A stretch of DNA of 64,000 nt from contig NZ_APNM01000009.1 in the NCBI RefSeq assembly GCF_040361335.1, forward strand, positions 62,001 through 126,000, read 5' to 3'. This DNA is from APNM01 sp040361335. GTDB lineage: Bacteria > Pseudomonadota > Gammaproteobacteria > Nevskiales > Salinisphaeraceae. Positions 1 through 12,357 of this stretch are shown here, one piece after another. A model generated the notes under the pieces. The model was not told the DNA's origin. It saw only the letters and a program-made list of their open reading frames with translations, and did no database searches. The first letter of the stretch is position 1. The number at the start of each line of letters is the position of its first letter. The translations under genes and the position numbers were made by a program.

Positions 1-1319
1 CCGCCGTGTGCGCGGACCTGGGCGGCGATGACCTGCAGGGTCTGATCCGTACCGCCTTCGCCGAGAGTCCCGGCCTGGCACAGAGTTGGGCCCGCCTGCG
101 CCAGGCACGCGCGGCGTCGCGCGCGCAGGCCGGGACGCTGCTGCCCAGCCTGTCCCTGTCCGCGGAACGTACCGAGACCGAAACCGACGCCGGCGCCGCC
201 TCGGCCACGGCGGGCGCATCCCCGGGCACCACGGGCGCATCGGGCGGCAGTTCGGCCTGGCAGGCGGGCGCCGCCGCCAGCTACGAACTGGATTTCTGGG
301 GCCGCCTGCATAGCCGGCGCGCGGCGGCGCGGCTGTCGGCCGAGGCCGCCGAGGCGGATCTGCGCACGGCGGCCCTGACGCTCGCGGCCGATACCGCCAC
401 CGCCTGGGCCGAATGGGTCACGGCGGTCCGTCGGGTCGCCACGCTCGCCGACCAGAAGGCGGACGCCGAGAGACTGGCGCGGCTGCAGGCGCTGCGTTTC
501 GGGCAGGGGCAGAGCGACGCGCTGGCGCTGACCCAGGCGCGGCAGGAGTTGTCCGCGGTGTCGGCGCGGCTGGCCGAGGCCCGTGGCAATGCCGACAATG
601 CACGTGTGCGCCTGGCGATGCTGCTCGGTGCCGCTCCGACCGCGGTCGATGTGTCGGCACCGGTACGTCTGCCCGCGCCGGCGGGCGATCCGGCGCCCGG
701 CGTGCCCAGCGAGCTGCTGTCGGCGCGGCCCGACCTGCGCGCCGCCTGGCTGCGGCTGCGGGCGGCCGACGCCGAGGCCGCCGCGGCGGCGGCCGAGCGC
801 TGGCCGCGCCTGACCCTGTCCGCCAACCTGTTCTACCAGGCGGCCGAGTTCGAGGACCTGTTCGACGAGTCGGTGCGCCAGATCGCCGCCGCCCTCGACT
901 GGACCGTGTTCAGCGGCGGCCGTCTCGCGGCCGAGCAGGACCGGGCCGAGGCGCGTGCGCTGGAGCGGCTGTACGCGCTGGAGGAAGCGTGGCTCCGGGC
1001 CCTCGGCGAGGTGCAGCGTGCCCTCGACGGCGAGGCCGCCGCGCGCGCCCGGCAGACCGAGCTGGCGGCACAACTGGACCGGGCCCGGGAACGTCTGGCC
1101 CTGGCGCACCGCCGCTATGCCCAGGGTCAGTCGGCCTATCTCGAGGTGCTGTCCGCCCAGCAGGCCGTGAACAGCGCCGAGCTGGAGCTGCTCGCCGCCC
1201 GCAACGGGGTGTTCGTGCAGCGCGTGAACCTGTGCCGCGGCCTGGCGGCCGGGGTGTCCGGGCCGCTGCCCGAGCCCGTCCTGATGCGGGCGCCGGAGGA
1301 AGGGGAAGAAGCGTCATGA
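1..1319 (+). CDS. RND efflux outer-membrane channel, NodT/OprM type (5' end outside window)
   Basis: This is the outer-membrane channel of a tripartite RND exporter. The reading frame is open to the first base of the window, so the signal peptide and true start lie upstream; about 437 residues are visible against roughly 460-500 for the family. Two homologous outer-membrane-efflux halves are visible, each with long Ala/Arg/Glu-rich coiled-coil helices, and the segment reading YELDFWGRL just after residue 90 is a classic signature of the family. The stop overlaps the start of the adaptor gene (ATGA), so the three genes form one operon with adaptor and pump. Substrate cannot be told from sequence; the HAE1-type pump downstream points to hydrophobic or amphiphilic compounds rather than metals. 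Confidence 0.9.
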   Translation, partial: AVCADLGGDDLQGLIRTAFAESPGLAQSWARLRQARAASRAQAGTLLPSLSLSAERTETETDAGAASATAGASPGTTGASGGSSAWQAGAAASYELDFWGRLHSRRAAARLSAEAAEADLRTAALTLAADTATAWAEWVTAVRRVATLADQKADAERLARLQALRFGQGQSDALALTQARQELSAVSARLAEARGNADNARVRLAMLLGAAPTAVDVSAPVRLPAPAGDPAPGVPSELLSARPDLRAAWLRLRAADAEAAAAAAERWPRLTLSANLFYQAAEFEDLFDESVRQIAAALDWTVFSGGRLAAEQDRAEARALERLYALEEAWLRALGEVQRALDGEAAARARQTELAAQLDRARERLALAHRRYAQGQSAYLEVLSAQQAVNSAELELLAARNGVFVQRVNLCRGLAAGVSGPLPEPVLMRAPEEGEEAS

Positions 1320-2474
1320 AGCGCCCAGCCGTCAAGTGGTTTCTGCCACTGCTGGTGATTGCCGCGGCCCTGGCCGTGGTGGTCGTGATGATGGCCACCC
1401 GCGAGCCGCCCTCGCGCGCCGACGCCGGCGAAACCCCGGCACGCCTGGTGCGCACACAGGCCGTCGAGCGTACCGCGGAGCGTATCGAGGTCCGGGCCAC
1501 CGGCACCGTGATGCCGGCCCGCGCGGTGGACCTGCAGCCGCAGGTGAGCGGCCGCGTGATCGCGGTCCATGACGACCTGCAGCCGGGCGCCGTGATCCCG
1601 GCGGGCGAGACCCTGGTCACGATCGAGCCCACCGATTTCGAGGCCGCGGTGGCGGAGGCCGAGGGCCAGCTGGCCCGGGCCCGTGCGGACCTGGCCCTGG
1701 AGAAGGGACGCAGCGAGGTCGCGGCGGCGGAGTTCGAGACCTACGCCCGGGAACTGGACGTGCCGGTGGACGAATCACTGGCACGCCGCCGCCCGCAGCT
1801 CGAATCGGCGGAGGCCGCCGTGCGCCAGGCGGCGGCCCGGTTGCGCCGGGCACGCGCGGACCTGGCGCGCACCACCATCGAGGCGCCCTTCGATGTCCTG
1901 ATCCAATCCGAGTCGGTGGATGTCGGCGCCCAGGTGGGGCCGCAGACCCAGCTCGCGCGGCTGGTGGCGGTGGATCGCTATTGGGTGCGCGCGACCCTGC
2001 CCATGGGCCACCTGCCGTTCCTGGCAGTGCCCGGCTATAACGCCGAGAAAGGATCGACGGCGATCGTCGAGCAGGATACGGGCAGTCACAGTCTGCGGCG
2101 CGAGGGCCGGGTGCTGCGGCTCTACGGCGGCGTCACCGACCAGGGCCGTCTGGCGCAGGTCCTGGTCGAGGTGCCCGACCCCACGGGTCGGCAGGGCGAT
2201 TCCCTGCCGCTGTTGCTGGGCACCTTCGTCGACGTCCGCCTGCGCAGCCCGCGCGAGCGCGAGGTCATCAAGCTGCCGCGGGCCTACCTGCACGAGCGCG
2301 ACACGGTCTGGGTCTTCGCCGACGGCAGGCTGGATATCCGCGAGGTCGAGGTCGTCTGGCGCGCGCCCGGGCACGTGCTGATCGACGGCGGTCTGGCGCC
2401 GGGCGAACGGGTGGTGACGAGTCCCATCAATCACCCGGTCCAGGGCCTGCGCCTGAAACGCGCGGACGGCGACG

Positions 2475-2482
<8 letters not shown>
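1316..2482 (+). CDS. RND efflux periplasmic adaptor (membrane fusion protein)
   Basis: This is the periplasmic adaptor that links the inner-membrane pump to the outer-membrane channel. It has 388 residues, with an N-terminal membrane anchor (about residues 8-28). It continues with a barrel-sandwich (lipoyl-like) half around residues 65-100 (VSGRV, then GETLVTIEP), a charged Ala/Arg/Glu coiled-coil hairpin (about 100-180), the second lipoyl half (TIEAPFDV) and beta-barrel domains. The start is the ATG overlapping the channel gene's stop; a longer open frame upstream is only an artefact. Its own stop overlaps the pump start by 8 bases. The order channel-adaptor-pump is less common than adaptor-pump-channel but known. 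Confidence 0.92.
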
Positions 2483-5648
<3,166 letters not shown>

Positions 5649-5762
5649 AAAGCAGCCTCCTCTGGCAACGCTTCACTTATCCCGGTCACAGGCTTTGGTT
5701 GGCGGGACATGAAACCATAGAGGCGCACGGAGGCGCGCAGAGGTTCTTGCTGGGCGCTTCCC

Positions 5763-5916
5763 GGAAGATAGAATCCGCAGATTACGCCGATGGACGCAGA
5801 TTCAAGAGCAGCCCTGACCAATCTGCGTTAATCGGCGTTCATCCGCGGATAAACAAATGCCTTGGTTCGGCACGGCACCGACCGCGAAGCGCCTCGGCGA
5901 CTGAACTGCCGAGCTG
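5763..5916. repeat. Direct repeat copy 1, with internal inverted arms
   Basis: First of two direct copies at 180 bp offset, about 90% identical by eye. Within it the arms at 5773-5802 (ATCCGCAGATTACGCC at its start) and 5820-5850 are inverted and imperfect, giving a potential stem of about 30 bp with a 17-nt loop. Confidence 0.8.
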
Positions 5917-5942
5917 GACATGGGCGTTGACGGGCGGTTCCA

Positions 5943-6096
5943 GGAAGAAGCGATCCGCAGATGACGCTGATGGACGCAGATTCAAGAGCAGCCCTGACCA
6001 ATCTGCGTTAATCGGCGTCCATCCGCGGATAAACAAATGCCTTGACTCGGCACGGCACCGACCGCGAAGCGCCCCGGCGACCGAATTGCCGGGTTG
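5943..6096. repeat. Direct repeat copy 2, with internal inverted arms
   Basis: Second copy of the unit at 5763-5916. The stretch GGACGCAGATTCAAGAGCAG and the following bases up to the right arm are identical in both copies; scattered substitutions elsewhere show the duplication is not brand new. Confidence 0.8.
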
Positions 6097-6420
6097 GCAA
6101 CGGCCCTTGGTGGGTTATCCGCCGAAACCCGTGATCGTGTCCGGGACAGGCTTTCGTGCCGGATCCCGTCTCCAGATAACCCCTGGCTTGGCGAACGTTT
6201 CCCCGGGTTCCGGATAGCCCCCGGATCGAGTCCGGGGCAGGCTTCTTTGCGGCTTCCGGGACAACAGTCAGTTTCCTCTGTGTCCCTCTGTGCGCCTCTA
6301 TGGTTAATGTTCTGGCTGGCCGGATGCCAAGGCGCTTTCCGCCGTCGTGCTCTTCGGCAGGGGGATGGCGGGAACGCGTCGCTTATCCCGGCCTGCGGTA
6401 TGCCTTTGCGCGCTAGGGCA

Positions 6421-7395
6421 CTAAGGCACCAGCACCGAGCTGCCGACGCTGCGGCGCGCGGCCAGATCGCGGTGGGCGTCGGCGGCGTCCTTCAGGGCGT
6501 AGCGCTGGTTCACGCCGGGCTCGATCACGCCCGCCCGCACCAGGTCGAACACCGCTGCCGCGGCGGTTTCCAGTTCGGTACGATCCTCGATGTAGTGGAA
6601 CAGCGTCGGCCGGGTGAGGAACAGGGAGCCCTTGGCCGCCAGTTCATTGGGCTCGAACGCGGGCGGGGCGCCGGAAGCGTTGCCGAAGCAGACCAGCATG
6701 CCGCGACGCCGCAGGCAATCCAGCGAGCCCCGGAAGGTGTCGTGTCCGACCGAGTCGTAGACCACGTCCACGCCGCGGCCGCCGGTGATGCCCGCGACCG
6801 CTTCCGGCACGTCCCGCTCACGGTAGTCGATCACGTGGTCGCAACCCAGGGATCGCGCCCGTTCGCATTTGGTCTCGCCGCCCGCGGTGCCGATCACCGT
6901 GGCCCCGAGGTGCTTGGCCCAGGGCACCAGAAGACTGCCTACGCCACCGGCGGCGGCGTGCACCAGCAGGGTATGCCCCGCGGCCACCGGAAACGTCCGG
7001 CACAGCAGATACCAGGCCGTCATGCCCTTGAGCATCAGGGCGGCGGCGGCCTCGTCGGGTATGTCGTCGGGCAGCCGCACCAGCCGGTCGGCGGGGTAGA
7101 GCCGTTCTTCCGCATACGCACCGGGCGGGCCGCCGGCATAGGCGACCCGGTCGCCGGTACGCAGGTCGGTCACGTCCTCGCCGACCGCCACGATCTCGCC
7201 GGCGGCCTCCAGTCCCAGCCCGCTGGGCAGATCCAGCGGGTACAGGCCGGAGCGGTGATAGATGTCGATGAAGTTCACGCCGACGGCGGTATGCCGCAGC
7301 CGAACCTCGCCGGGACCGGGGGCGGGGACCGCCACGTCGGTGGCCCGGATCGCCTCGGGGCCGCCGTGCTCTTCTATCCGTAGTGCCAAAGGCAT
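6421..7395 (-). CDS. NADPH:quinone reductase / zeta-crystallin-type medium-chain dehydrogenase
   Basis: Cytoplasmic oxidoreductase that likely transfers electrons from NADPH to quinones or other small carbonyls. It has 324 residues, matching the roughly 325 of the QOR family. Visible features are the N-terminal GroES-like half with HTAVGVNFIDIYHRSGLYP, a hallmark of quinone oxidoreductases without the zinc-binding cysteines of alcohol dehydrogenases, and the nucleotide-binding segment HAAAGGVGSLL. The start is the ATG at 7395 (MPLALRIEEHGG); the 36 residues further upstream are not conserved in character. It is transcribed divergently from the persulfide dioxygenase operon, with which it shares a 162-bp intergenic region. 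Confidence 0.9.
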   Translation of the reverse strand: MPLALRIEEHGGPEAIRATDVAVPAPGPGEVRLRHTAVGVNFIDIYHRSGLYPLDLPSGLGLEAAGEIVAVGEDVTDLRTGDRVAYAGGPPGAYAEERLYPADRLVRLPDDIPDEAAAALMLKGMTAWYLLCRTFPVAAGHTLLVHAAAGGVGSLLVPWAKHLGATVIGTAGGETKCERARSLGCDHVIDYRERDVPEAVAGITGGRGVDVVYDSVGHDTFRGSLDCLRRRGMLVCFGNASGAPPAFEPNELAAKGSLFLTRPTLFHYIEDRTELETAAAAVFDLVRAGVIEPGVNQRYALKDAADAHRDLAARRSVGSSVLVP

Positions 7396-7520
7396 GGGCG
7401 CAGTGCGGGTTCCGATGGGTTTGCGACAGTGTAGGACAAGCGCGCGGGTGCTGCCCGCGACGGCCCGTCCCACCTTGAAATCGGCGGGTGTCGGCGTTAT
7501 CATAAAACTACATGATATAT

Positions 7521-7543
7521 GGATATATTAAATAGTTATATCC
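7521..7543. promoter_or_regulatory. AT-rich palindrome upstream of the sulfur operon, candidate ArsR-family (BigR/SqrR-like) operator
   Basis: GGATATA and TATATCC are perfect inverted arms separated by nine bases, sitting 14 bases before the ATG at 7558 in an otherwise GC-rich region. BigR-type sulfide/persulfide sensors bind AT-rich dyads in front of similar hydrolase genes. No such regulator gene is in this window, so the assignment is inference. Confidence 0.5.
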
Positions 7544-7557
7544 AAGCGAGGTGCCGC

Positions 7558-8262
7558 ATGCTTTTTCGTCAGCTCTTCGACCACGAATCCAGCACCTACA
7601 CGTATCTGATCGCGTCCGGACGCGGTCGCGAGGCGCTGATCATCGACCCGGTGAAGGGACAACTGCCCGTCTACCTGGACCTGATCAACCAGCTCGGCAT
7701 CCGACTGGTGCGCGCCATCGACACGCACACGCACGCCGACCATGTCACCGCGCTCGGCGATCTGCGCGACGAGACCGGCTGTGTCACGGTGATGGGCGAA
7801 TACACGCGCGCGGAATGCGTTTCCAGTCATGTCTCCGAGGGCGAGATCATCGACGTGGACGGTATCCGCCTGAAGTCGCTGTATACGCCGGGTCACACCA
7901 ACGAGTCCTTCAGCTTCCTCCTGGACGGACGCGGCGAGACCCCGGACTCGGTGTTCACCGGCGACGTGCTGCTGATCCGCGGCTCCGGCCGCACGGATTT
8001 CCAGGGCGGCGATCCCTACAAGTCCTACGATTCCATCGTGAACAAGCTGTTCACGCTGGATGACGAGACGCTGGTCTACCCGGCCCACGACTACAAGGGC
8101 TTCACGGTCTCGACGATCTGGGAGGAGCGCCGCTACAACCCGCGGCTCGCCGGCAAGAGCGCCGAGGAGTACGCGGAGATCATGCGCAACCTGGACCTGC
8201 CGGACCCCAAGCTGATGGACGTCGCGGTGCCGGCGAACCTTGCCTGCGGTCAGCCCGCTTGA
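7558..8262 (+). CDS. ETHE1/Blh-like persulfide dioxygenase (metallo-beta-lactamase fold)
   Basis: Non-heme iron enzyme predicted to oxidise glutathione persulfide to sulfite and glutathione in sulfide detoxification. It has 234 residues. The iron ligand set is visible: the HTHADH motif at 57-62, His113 in TPGHTNES and Asp136 in FTGDVLL. The diagnostic IRGxGRTDFQGG stretch follows at 140-151, with Ser where animal ETHE1 has Cys. The start is ATG 7558, preceded by AGCGAGG; an ATG at 7519 would place 13 extra residues over the palindrome and is less likely. It leads an operon with a SulP transporter and a rhodanese, which suits a sulfide-to-sulfite route. Confidence 0.9.
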   Translation: MLFRQLFDHESSTYTYLIASGRGREALIIDPVKGQLPVYLDLINQLGIRLVRAIDTHTHADHVTALGDLRDETGCVTVMGEYTRAECVSSHVSEGEIIDVDGIRLKSLYTPGHTNESFSFLLDGRGETPDSVFTGDVLLIRGSGRTDFQGGDPYKSYDSIVNKLFTLDDETLVYPAHDYKGFTVSTIWEERRYNPRLAGKSAEEYAEIMRNLDLPDPKLMDVAVPANLACGQPA

Positions 8263-8272
8263 GCCGTCGCGG

Positions 8273-10018
8273 ATGGCACGCCGAGGCGTCGGGCGGGGGA
8301 TGGGGCACCGTCTCCCGCTGATCGCGCAGCTTCGGGAGGCCTGTCCCGGGGACTGGGTCCAGGATCTGATCGCCGGCACCGTCACGGCGATCCTCCTGGT
8401 GCCGCAGGGCATGGCCTACGCGCTGCTCGCGGGCCTGCCGCCGGAGACGGGGCTGTACGCCTCGATCGTGCCGCCGCTGGTCTACGCGCTTCTGGGTACC
8501 AGCCGCGCCCTGGCCGTGGGGCCGGTGGCGGTCGCCGCCCTCATGGTCGCGAACGCCCTCGGCCATTACGCCGGAGGCGACGAGGCGCGCTGGCTGACCG
8601 GGGCGCTGATCCTGGCCGCCGAAACGGGGCTGCTGCTGTTGTTGCTGGGCGCCTTGCGGATGGGGGCGCTGGTGAGCTTCATCAGCCATCCCGTGCTGTC
8701 CGGGTTCACCAGCGGCGCGGCCCTGCTGATCATCACCAGCCAGTTGCGCCATCTCACCGGCATCGACCTGGCGCGGGGCGACGCGTTCGATACCGTCCAT
8801 GCCGCGGTCGCCCATATCGGCGAGATCCATTGGCCCACGGCGGCGTTCGCCGCGACCGCCATCGTTCTCCTGTTGCTGGCACGCGGGCCGTTGGTGCGGG
8901 CGTTGTCCGCCCTGGGCGTCGATCAGCAGCGGGCGTTGACCGTGTCGCGCACGGCGCCGCTGGCGGTCGTCGCCATGGCCACCGCGGCCGCGGCCGCGCT
9001 GCATGCGTCGGGCGTGCAGGGCCTCTCGATCGTGGGGGCGATCCCGGCCGGTCTGCCGCGCCCGGACCTGGCCTTCCTGTCGGCGCCGGGCTGGATCGAA
9101 CTCGCGCCGTCGGCGGCGCTGATCGCGTTGGTCGGCTATGTGGAGAGCGTGTCGGTGGCCAAGGTCCTGGCCGCGCGCCGGCGCCAGAAGATCGACGCCA
9201 ACCGCGAGCTGGTGGCACTGGGCGCCGGCAACCTGGCGGCCTCGGTGGCGGGTGCCATGCCGGTGGCGGGCGGCTTCTCGCGCTCCATGGTGAATTTCGA
9301 CGCCGGTGCCCGGACCCAGCTCGCCGGCATCGTGACCGCGGTGTTGGTGGGCCTGGTGGCGCTGCTGTTCACCGGCTGGTTCCATTATCTGCCGCAGGCG
9401 GTCCTGGCGGCGATCATCGTGGTGGCGGTCGCCCGGTTGATCGACCTGGACGGCGCACGGCGCATCTGGCGCTACGATCGCGCCGACGGCCTGGCGCTGG
9501 CGGCGACCTTCGTCGCCGTGCTCACGCTCGGCATCGAGATCGGCCTGGTGATCGGTATCGGCCTGTCCCTGGCGCTGTACCTCTGGTGCACCAGCCAGCC
9601 GCACATGGCGGTGGTCGGACGCGTGCCCGGCACCGAGCATTTCCGCAACATCAAGCGGCACACGGTGGAGACCGATCCGCGCGTGCTGGCGATCCGCATC
9701 GACGAGAACCTGTACTTCGCCAACGCCGGCCAGGTCGAGGACTATATCGCCAGGCACCTCGCCTCGGCGCCGCAGGCCCGCTATCTGCTGCTGGTGATGG
9801 CGGCCGTCAATTACATCGACGCGAGCGGGCTGGAGATGCTGGAGCATCTCGAGGAGGATCTGACCCATGCGGGCGTGACATTGCACCTGTCCGAGGTGAA
9901 AGGGCCGGTGCAGGACCGCCTGAAGCAAACCCACCTGTACGCCCGCATCGCGGACCGTATCCACTTGACCACCGACCGGGCCGTCCGGTCGCTGACCCAG
10001 GAGACTGAACCGACATGA
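8273..10018 (+). CDS. SulP-family anion permease with STAS domain
   Basis: Inner-membrane transporter for sulfate, sulfite, bicarbonate or another anion. It has 581 residues. The family signature is visible near the N-terminus (PQGMAYALLAGLPPETGLYASIVP), followed by about ten to twelve hydrophobic helices. A C-terminal cytoplasmic STAS domain occupies roughly the last 130 residues (ending with ASGLEMLEHLEEDL and a stretch reading LSEVKGPVQDRL). The ATG at 8273 is chosen; TTG 8240 would overlap the previous gene and ATG 8300 is also possible. Its stop overlaps the rhodanese start (ATGA). Given neighbours that make and handle sulfite, export of sulfite or sulfate is a reasonable inference, not shown by the sequence. 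Confidence 0.9.
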   Translation: MARRGVGRGMGHRLPLIAQLREACPGDWVQDLIAGTVTAILLVPQGMAYALLAGLPPETGLYASIVPPLVYALLGTSRALAVGPVAVAALMVANALGHYAGGDEARWLTGALILAAETGLLLLLLGALRMGALVSFISHPVLSGFTSGAALLIITSQLRHLTGIDLARGDAFDTVHAAVAHIGEIHWPTAAFAATAIVLLLLARGPLVRALSALGVDQQRALTVSRTAPLAVVAMATAAAAALHASGVQGLSIVGAIPAGLPRPDLAFLSAPGWIELAPSAALIALVGYVESVSVAKVLAARRRQKIDANRELVALGAGNLAASVAGAMPVAGGFSRSMVNFDAGARTQLAGIVTAVLVGLVALLFTGWFHYLPQAVLAAIIVVAVARLIDLDGARRIWRYDRADGLALAATFVAVLTLGIEIGLVIGIGLSLALYLWCTSQPHMAVVGRVPGTEHFRNIKRHTVETDPRVLAIRIDENLYFANAGQVEDYIARHLASAPQARYLLLVMAAVNYIDASGLEMLEHLEEDLTHAGVTLHLSEVKGPVQDRLKQTHLYARIADRIHLTTDRAVRSLTQETEPT

Positions 10019-10389
10019 TCAAGAAAGCTGCCGAACAGCGTCTGAAAGAGGCCGCCGAGTGCGTGGAATGCGTGGACGCCGACAAGATCGATCCGGACAA
10101 CCTGGAGGGCTGGCTGATCCTCGACGTGCGCGAGGCGGACGAGTTCGCCAAGGGGCACATACCGGGCGCGATCAACGTCCCGCGCAGCCGTCTGGAGATG
10201 CTGGCGATCCAGAACGACGCGCTGCAGAAGGTCAAGGACTGCGACACCCTGGTCTACTGCGCCTCGGGCAAGCGCTCGCTGCTGGCGGCGGAGACCCTGA
10301 AGGCCCTCGGTGCCGCGCGGCCCGTGTCCATGGAGGGGGGCTTCAACGCCTGGCACGACAGCGGCAAGCCCGTGAAAAAGCCGGACTGA
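10015..10389 (+). CDS. Single-domain rhodanese (sulfurtransferase)
   Basis: Small cytoplasmic sulfurtransferase of 124 residues. The rhodanese fold is shown by LILDVREADEFAKGHIPGAINVP in the middle of the protein (about 34-56) and by the active-site loop with Cys82 (CASGKRS), followed by GGFNAW. It overlaps the SulP gene by four bases and so is translated with it. In sulfide oxidation pathways such a rhodanese moves persulfide sulfur between glutathione, thiosulfate and proteins, which fits the persulfide dioxygenase two genes upstream. Confidence 0.92.
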   Translation: MIKKAAEQRLKEAAECVECVDADKIDPDNLEGWLILDVREADEFAKGHIPGAINVPRSRLEMLAIQNDALQKVKDCDTLVYCASGKRSLLAAETLKALGAARPVSMEGGFNAWHDSGKPVKKPD

Positions 10390-10394
10390 GCCGC

Positions 10395-11978
10395 TCAGAA
10401 ACGGTCGGCACTGGCCTGCCGCCAGTGCCTCAGTGCCTCGTCGGGGGCGTCGCCGTCCAGCAGGCCGCCGGGCGGCGTCGCCGGATAGAGTTCGGCATAG
10501 GTGCGGGCCGGGCCGAACTCCGGCCGATGATAGATCAGGTCGGGGGTCAGTTCGTCCGGATGCGCGATGCCGAGCGCGCCGGTGAGGTCCAGGAACGACT
10601 GGAGCGTCAGGCGGTGGTAGTTATGCACCCGGATCGCCTTGCCCTGGACGTCCAGCGCGCGCATACGTTGCGGGGACTGGGTCGCCACGCCGGTGGGGCA
10701 GGTGCCGGTGTGGCAGCGGCGCGACTGGATGCAGCCGACCGCGAACATGAACGGCCGCGCCGCGTTGCAGCCGTCGGCGCCCAAGGCGCACTTGACCAGC
10801 ATATCGAAGCCCATGGCCACCTTGCCGCTGGCCAGCAGACGGATATCGTCGCGCAGGCCGGCCCCGACCAGGGCGTTGTGCACGAAATTGATGCCCTCGT
10901 TGATATAGGTGCCCAGGGAATCCGAGAACTCCACCGGCGCCGCGCCGGTGCCGCCCTCGGCGCCGTCGACGGTGATGAAGTCCGGGCGGATGCCGGTCTC
11001 GCGCATGGCCTTGCAGATGGCCATGAACTCGCTCTTGCGGCCCAGGCACAGTTTGAAGCCGGTCGGCTTGCCGCCGGAGAGATCGCGCAGGCGGGCGACG
11101 AACTCGAGCAGGCCCGCGGGCGTGTCAAATTCGGGATGCGCCGGCGGCGACACGCAGGTGGTCCAGGGGTCGATCTCGCGAACCCGTGCGATCTCCTCGG
11201 TAACCTTGTTCGCCGGCAGTACGCCGCCGTGGGACGGCTTCGCCCCCTGCGATAGCTTGAGCTCGATCATGCGGACCGTGTCGCCAGCGGCCTTGGCCTC
11301 GAACGCGCCGCCATCGAAACGCCCCTCGCGCGTACGGCAGCCGAAGTAGCCGGTGCCGATCTCCCAGATCAGGTCGGCGCCGTGGGCCAGATGGTATTCG
11401 CTGATGCCGCCTTCGCCGGTGTTGTGGGCGAAGCCGCCCATGTGCGCGCCCTTGTTCATGGCCAGGACCGCGTTCGAGGACAACGAACCGAAGCTCATGG
11501 CCGAGATGTTCAGGCGCGAGGCATCGTAGGGCTTGGCGCATTGCTCGCCGCCGATGCGATGGCGGCCGGCCGAGGCCGGCGGGGTCTTGACCGCCAGGGA
11601 GTGCTCGGCGAAGTCGGCGCCGGCGGCCTCGACGTCGCGGATGGTGCCGAAGGGAGACGTGTCCGGCAGACCGTAGGCGCGCTCGTAGATGACCGTGCGC
11701 TGTTCCCGGTTGTAGGGCCGACCGCTCTGCTCGGACTCGAACAGATACTGGCGCAGCTCGGGCCGGATGAACTCCATCAGATAGCGGATGTGGCCGACGA
11801 GCGGATAGTTGCGCAGCACGTTATGGCGGGAATACAGGTCGTACAGGCCCACGGGCAGGCTGAGCAGAAACGGGCCCAGCGCCCATAGCCAGAGGGGCTC
11901 GAGCCATAGGGCCAGCCCCGACAGGCCGAGCACGAGGCAGGCATAGAGCGCGAACAGGGGGATCGGAAAGCCGAACAT
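10395..11978 (-). CDS. Membrane-anchored GltB-like FMN protein (glutamate-synthase alpha-subunit-type domain)
   Basis: Protein of 527 residues with two N-terminal membrane helices (about 3-20 and 25-45), then a glutamate-synthase central/FMN domain. Recognisable blocks are NISAMSFGSLSSNAVLAMNKGA, GEGGISEYH, a substrate and FMN barrel with DGAEGGTGAAP, and a cysteine cluster (CIQSRRCHTGTCPTGVATQ) like that binding the 3Fe-4S cluster of glutamate synthases. There is no amidotransferase domain. Such stand-alone proteins are widespread and their reaction is not settled. The start MFGFPIP at 11978 has a good AGGAG site upstream. It converges with the rhodanese, with only five bases between the stops. 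Confidence 0.88.
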   Translation of the reverse strand: MFGFPIPLFALYACLVLGLSGLALWLEPLWLWALGPFLLSLPVGLYDLYSRHNVLRNYPLVGHIRYLMEFIRPELRQYLFESEQSGRPYNREQRTVIYERAYGLPDTSPFGTIRDVEAAGADFAEHSLAVKTPPASAGRHRIGGEQCAKPYDASRLNISAMSFGSLSSNAVLAMNKGAHMGGFAHNTGEGGISEYHLAHGADLIWEIGTGYFGCRTREGRFDGGAFEAKAAGDTVRMIELKLSQGAKPSHGGVLPANKVTEEIARVREIDPWTTCVSPPAHPEFDTPAGLLEFVARLRDLSGGKPTGFKLCLGRKSEFMAICKAMRETGIRPDFITVDGAEGGTGAAPVEFSDSLGTYINEGINFVHNALVGAGLRDDIRLLASGKVAMGFDMLVKCALGADGCNAARPFMFAVGCIQSRRCHTGTCPTGVATQSPQRMRALDVQGKAIRVHNYHRLTLQSFLDLTGALGIAHPDELTPDLIYHRPEFGPARTYAELYPATPPGGLLDGDAPDEALRHWRQASADRF

Positions 11979-12014
11979 CGGAGTCCTCCGGAGGGATCGG
12001 GCACAGGATAACAA

Positions 12015-12357
12015 GGCCGGCGCGCCTCCCGTGTCCGGGGGTGAATGCCTATTGCGGCGGTGGCGGGGGCAACCAGGGTGACCGTCGGCGGGATCGGGAG
12101 GCCGCGTCCGCGTCGCGGGATACGCCCCGGACGGAGAACGTCACGGCCATCGCGCTTGCCGTCCGGTCGGTACTGACCCTCTCCCTGTCGGCGGGCCTGT
12201 TCGCGGCCGGTCAACCTCGTGCTGCTGCGCTACGGCGCGTGAAGGAAGGCATGATGAAGCGGCGTCACGCAAACGCGTCCTGAGGGATCGCGGGCGGCGC
12301 GACCCGATCCGGTGATCCCGGTGCTAGGATTCGCCCAGGTCCGGTTACGGTATCGAC
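12015..12357. other. 343-bp gap without a supported gene
   Basis: Holds the upstream region of the GltB-like gene. A plus-strand frame (12041-12283) shows one short hydrophobic stretch (VLTLSLSAGLFAAG) and, after a frame change, a similar continuation, which might be the relic of a small membrane protein. Codon use and length do not support a present-day gene. Confidence 0.4.

Larger units (their letters stand above)
5714..6304. repeat. Intergenic repeat mosaic bounded by 30-bp inverted arms
   Basis: The 772-base gap between the RND operon and the quinone oxidoreductase has no credible gene. It is bounded by a 30-bp arm at 5714-5743 and its inverted partner at 6275-6304 (26 of 30 match; key words AGAGGCGCAC). 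Inside are two direct copies of a roughly 150-bp unit at exactly 180 bp offset, and near 6200-6245 another palindromic unit around CCCGGATCGAGTCCGGGG. Similar purine-rich AGAGG-type and GCAGATT-type repeats are scattered between genes of many environmental bacteria; that link is from memory. Nothing is seen in 6305-6420. Confidence 0.75.

Noticed and set aside
8180..9964. 594-codon minus-strand frame
   Set aside because: Antisense shadow of the SulP gene with no domain; the SulP family match on the plus strand is decisive.
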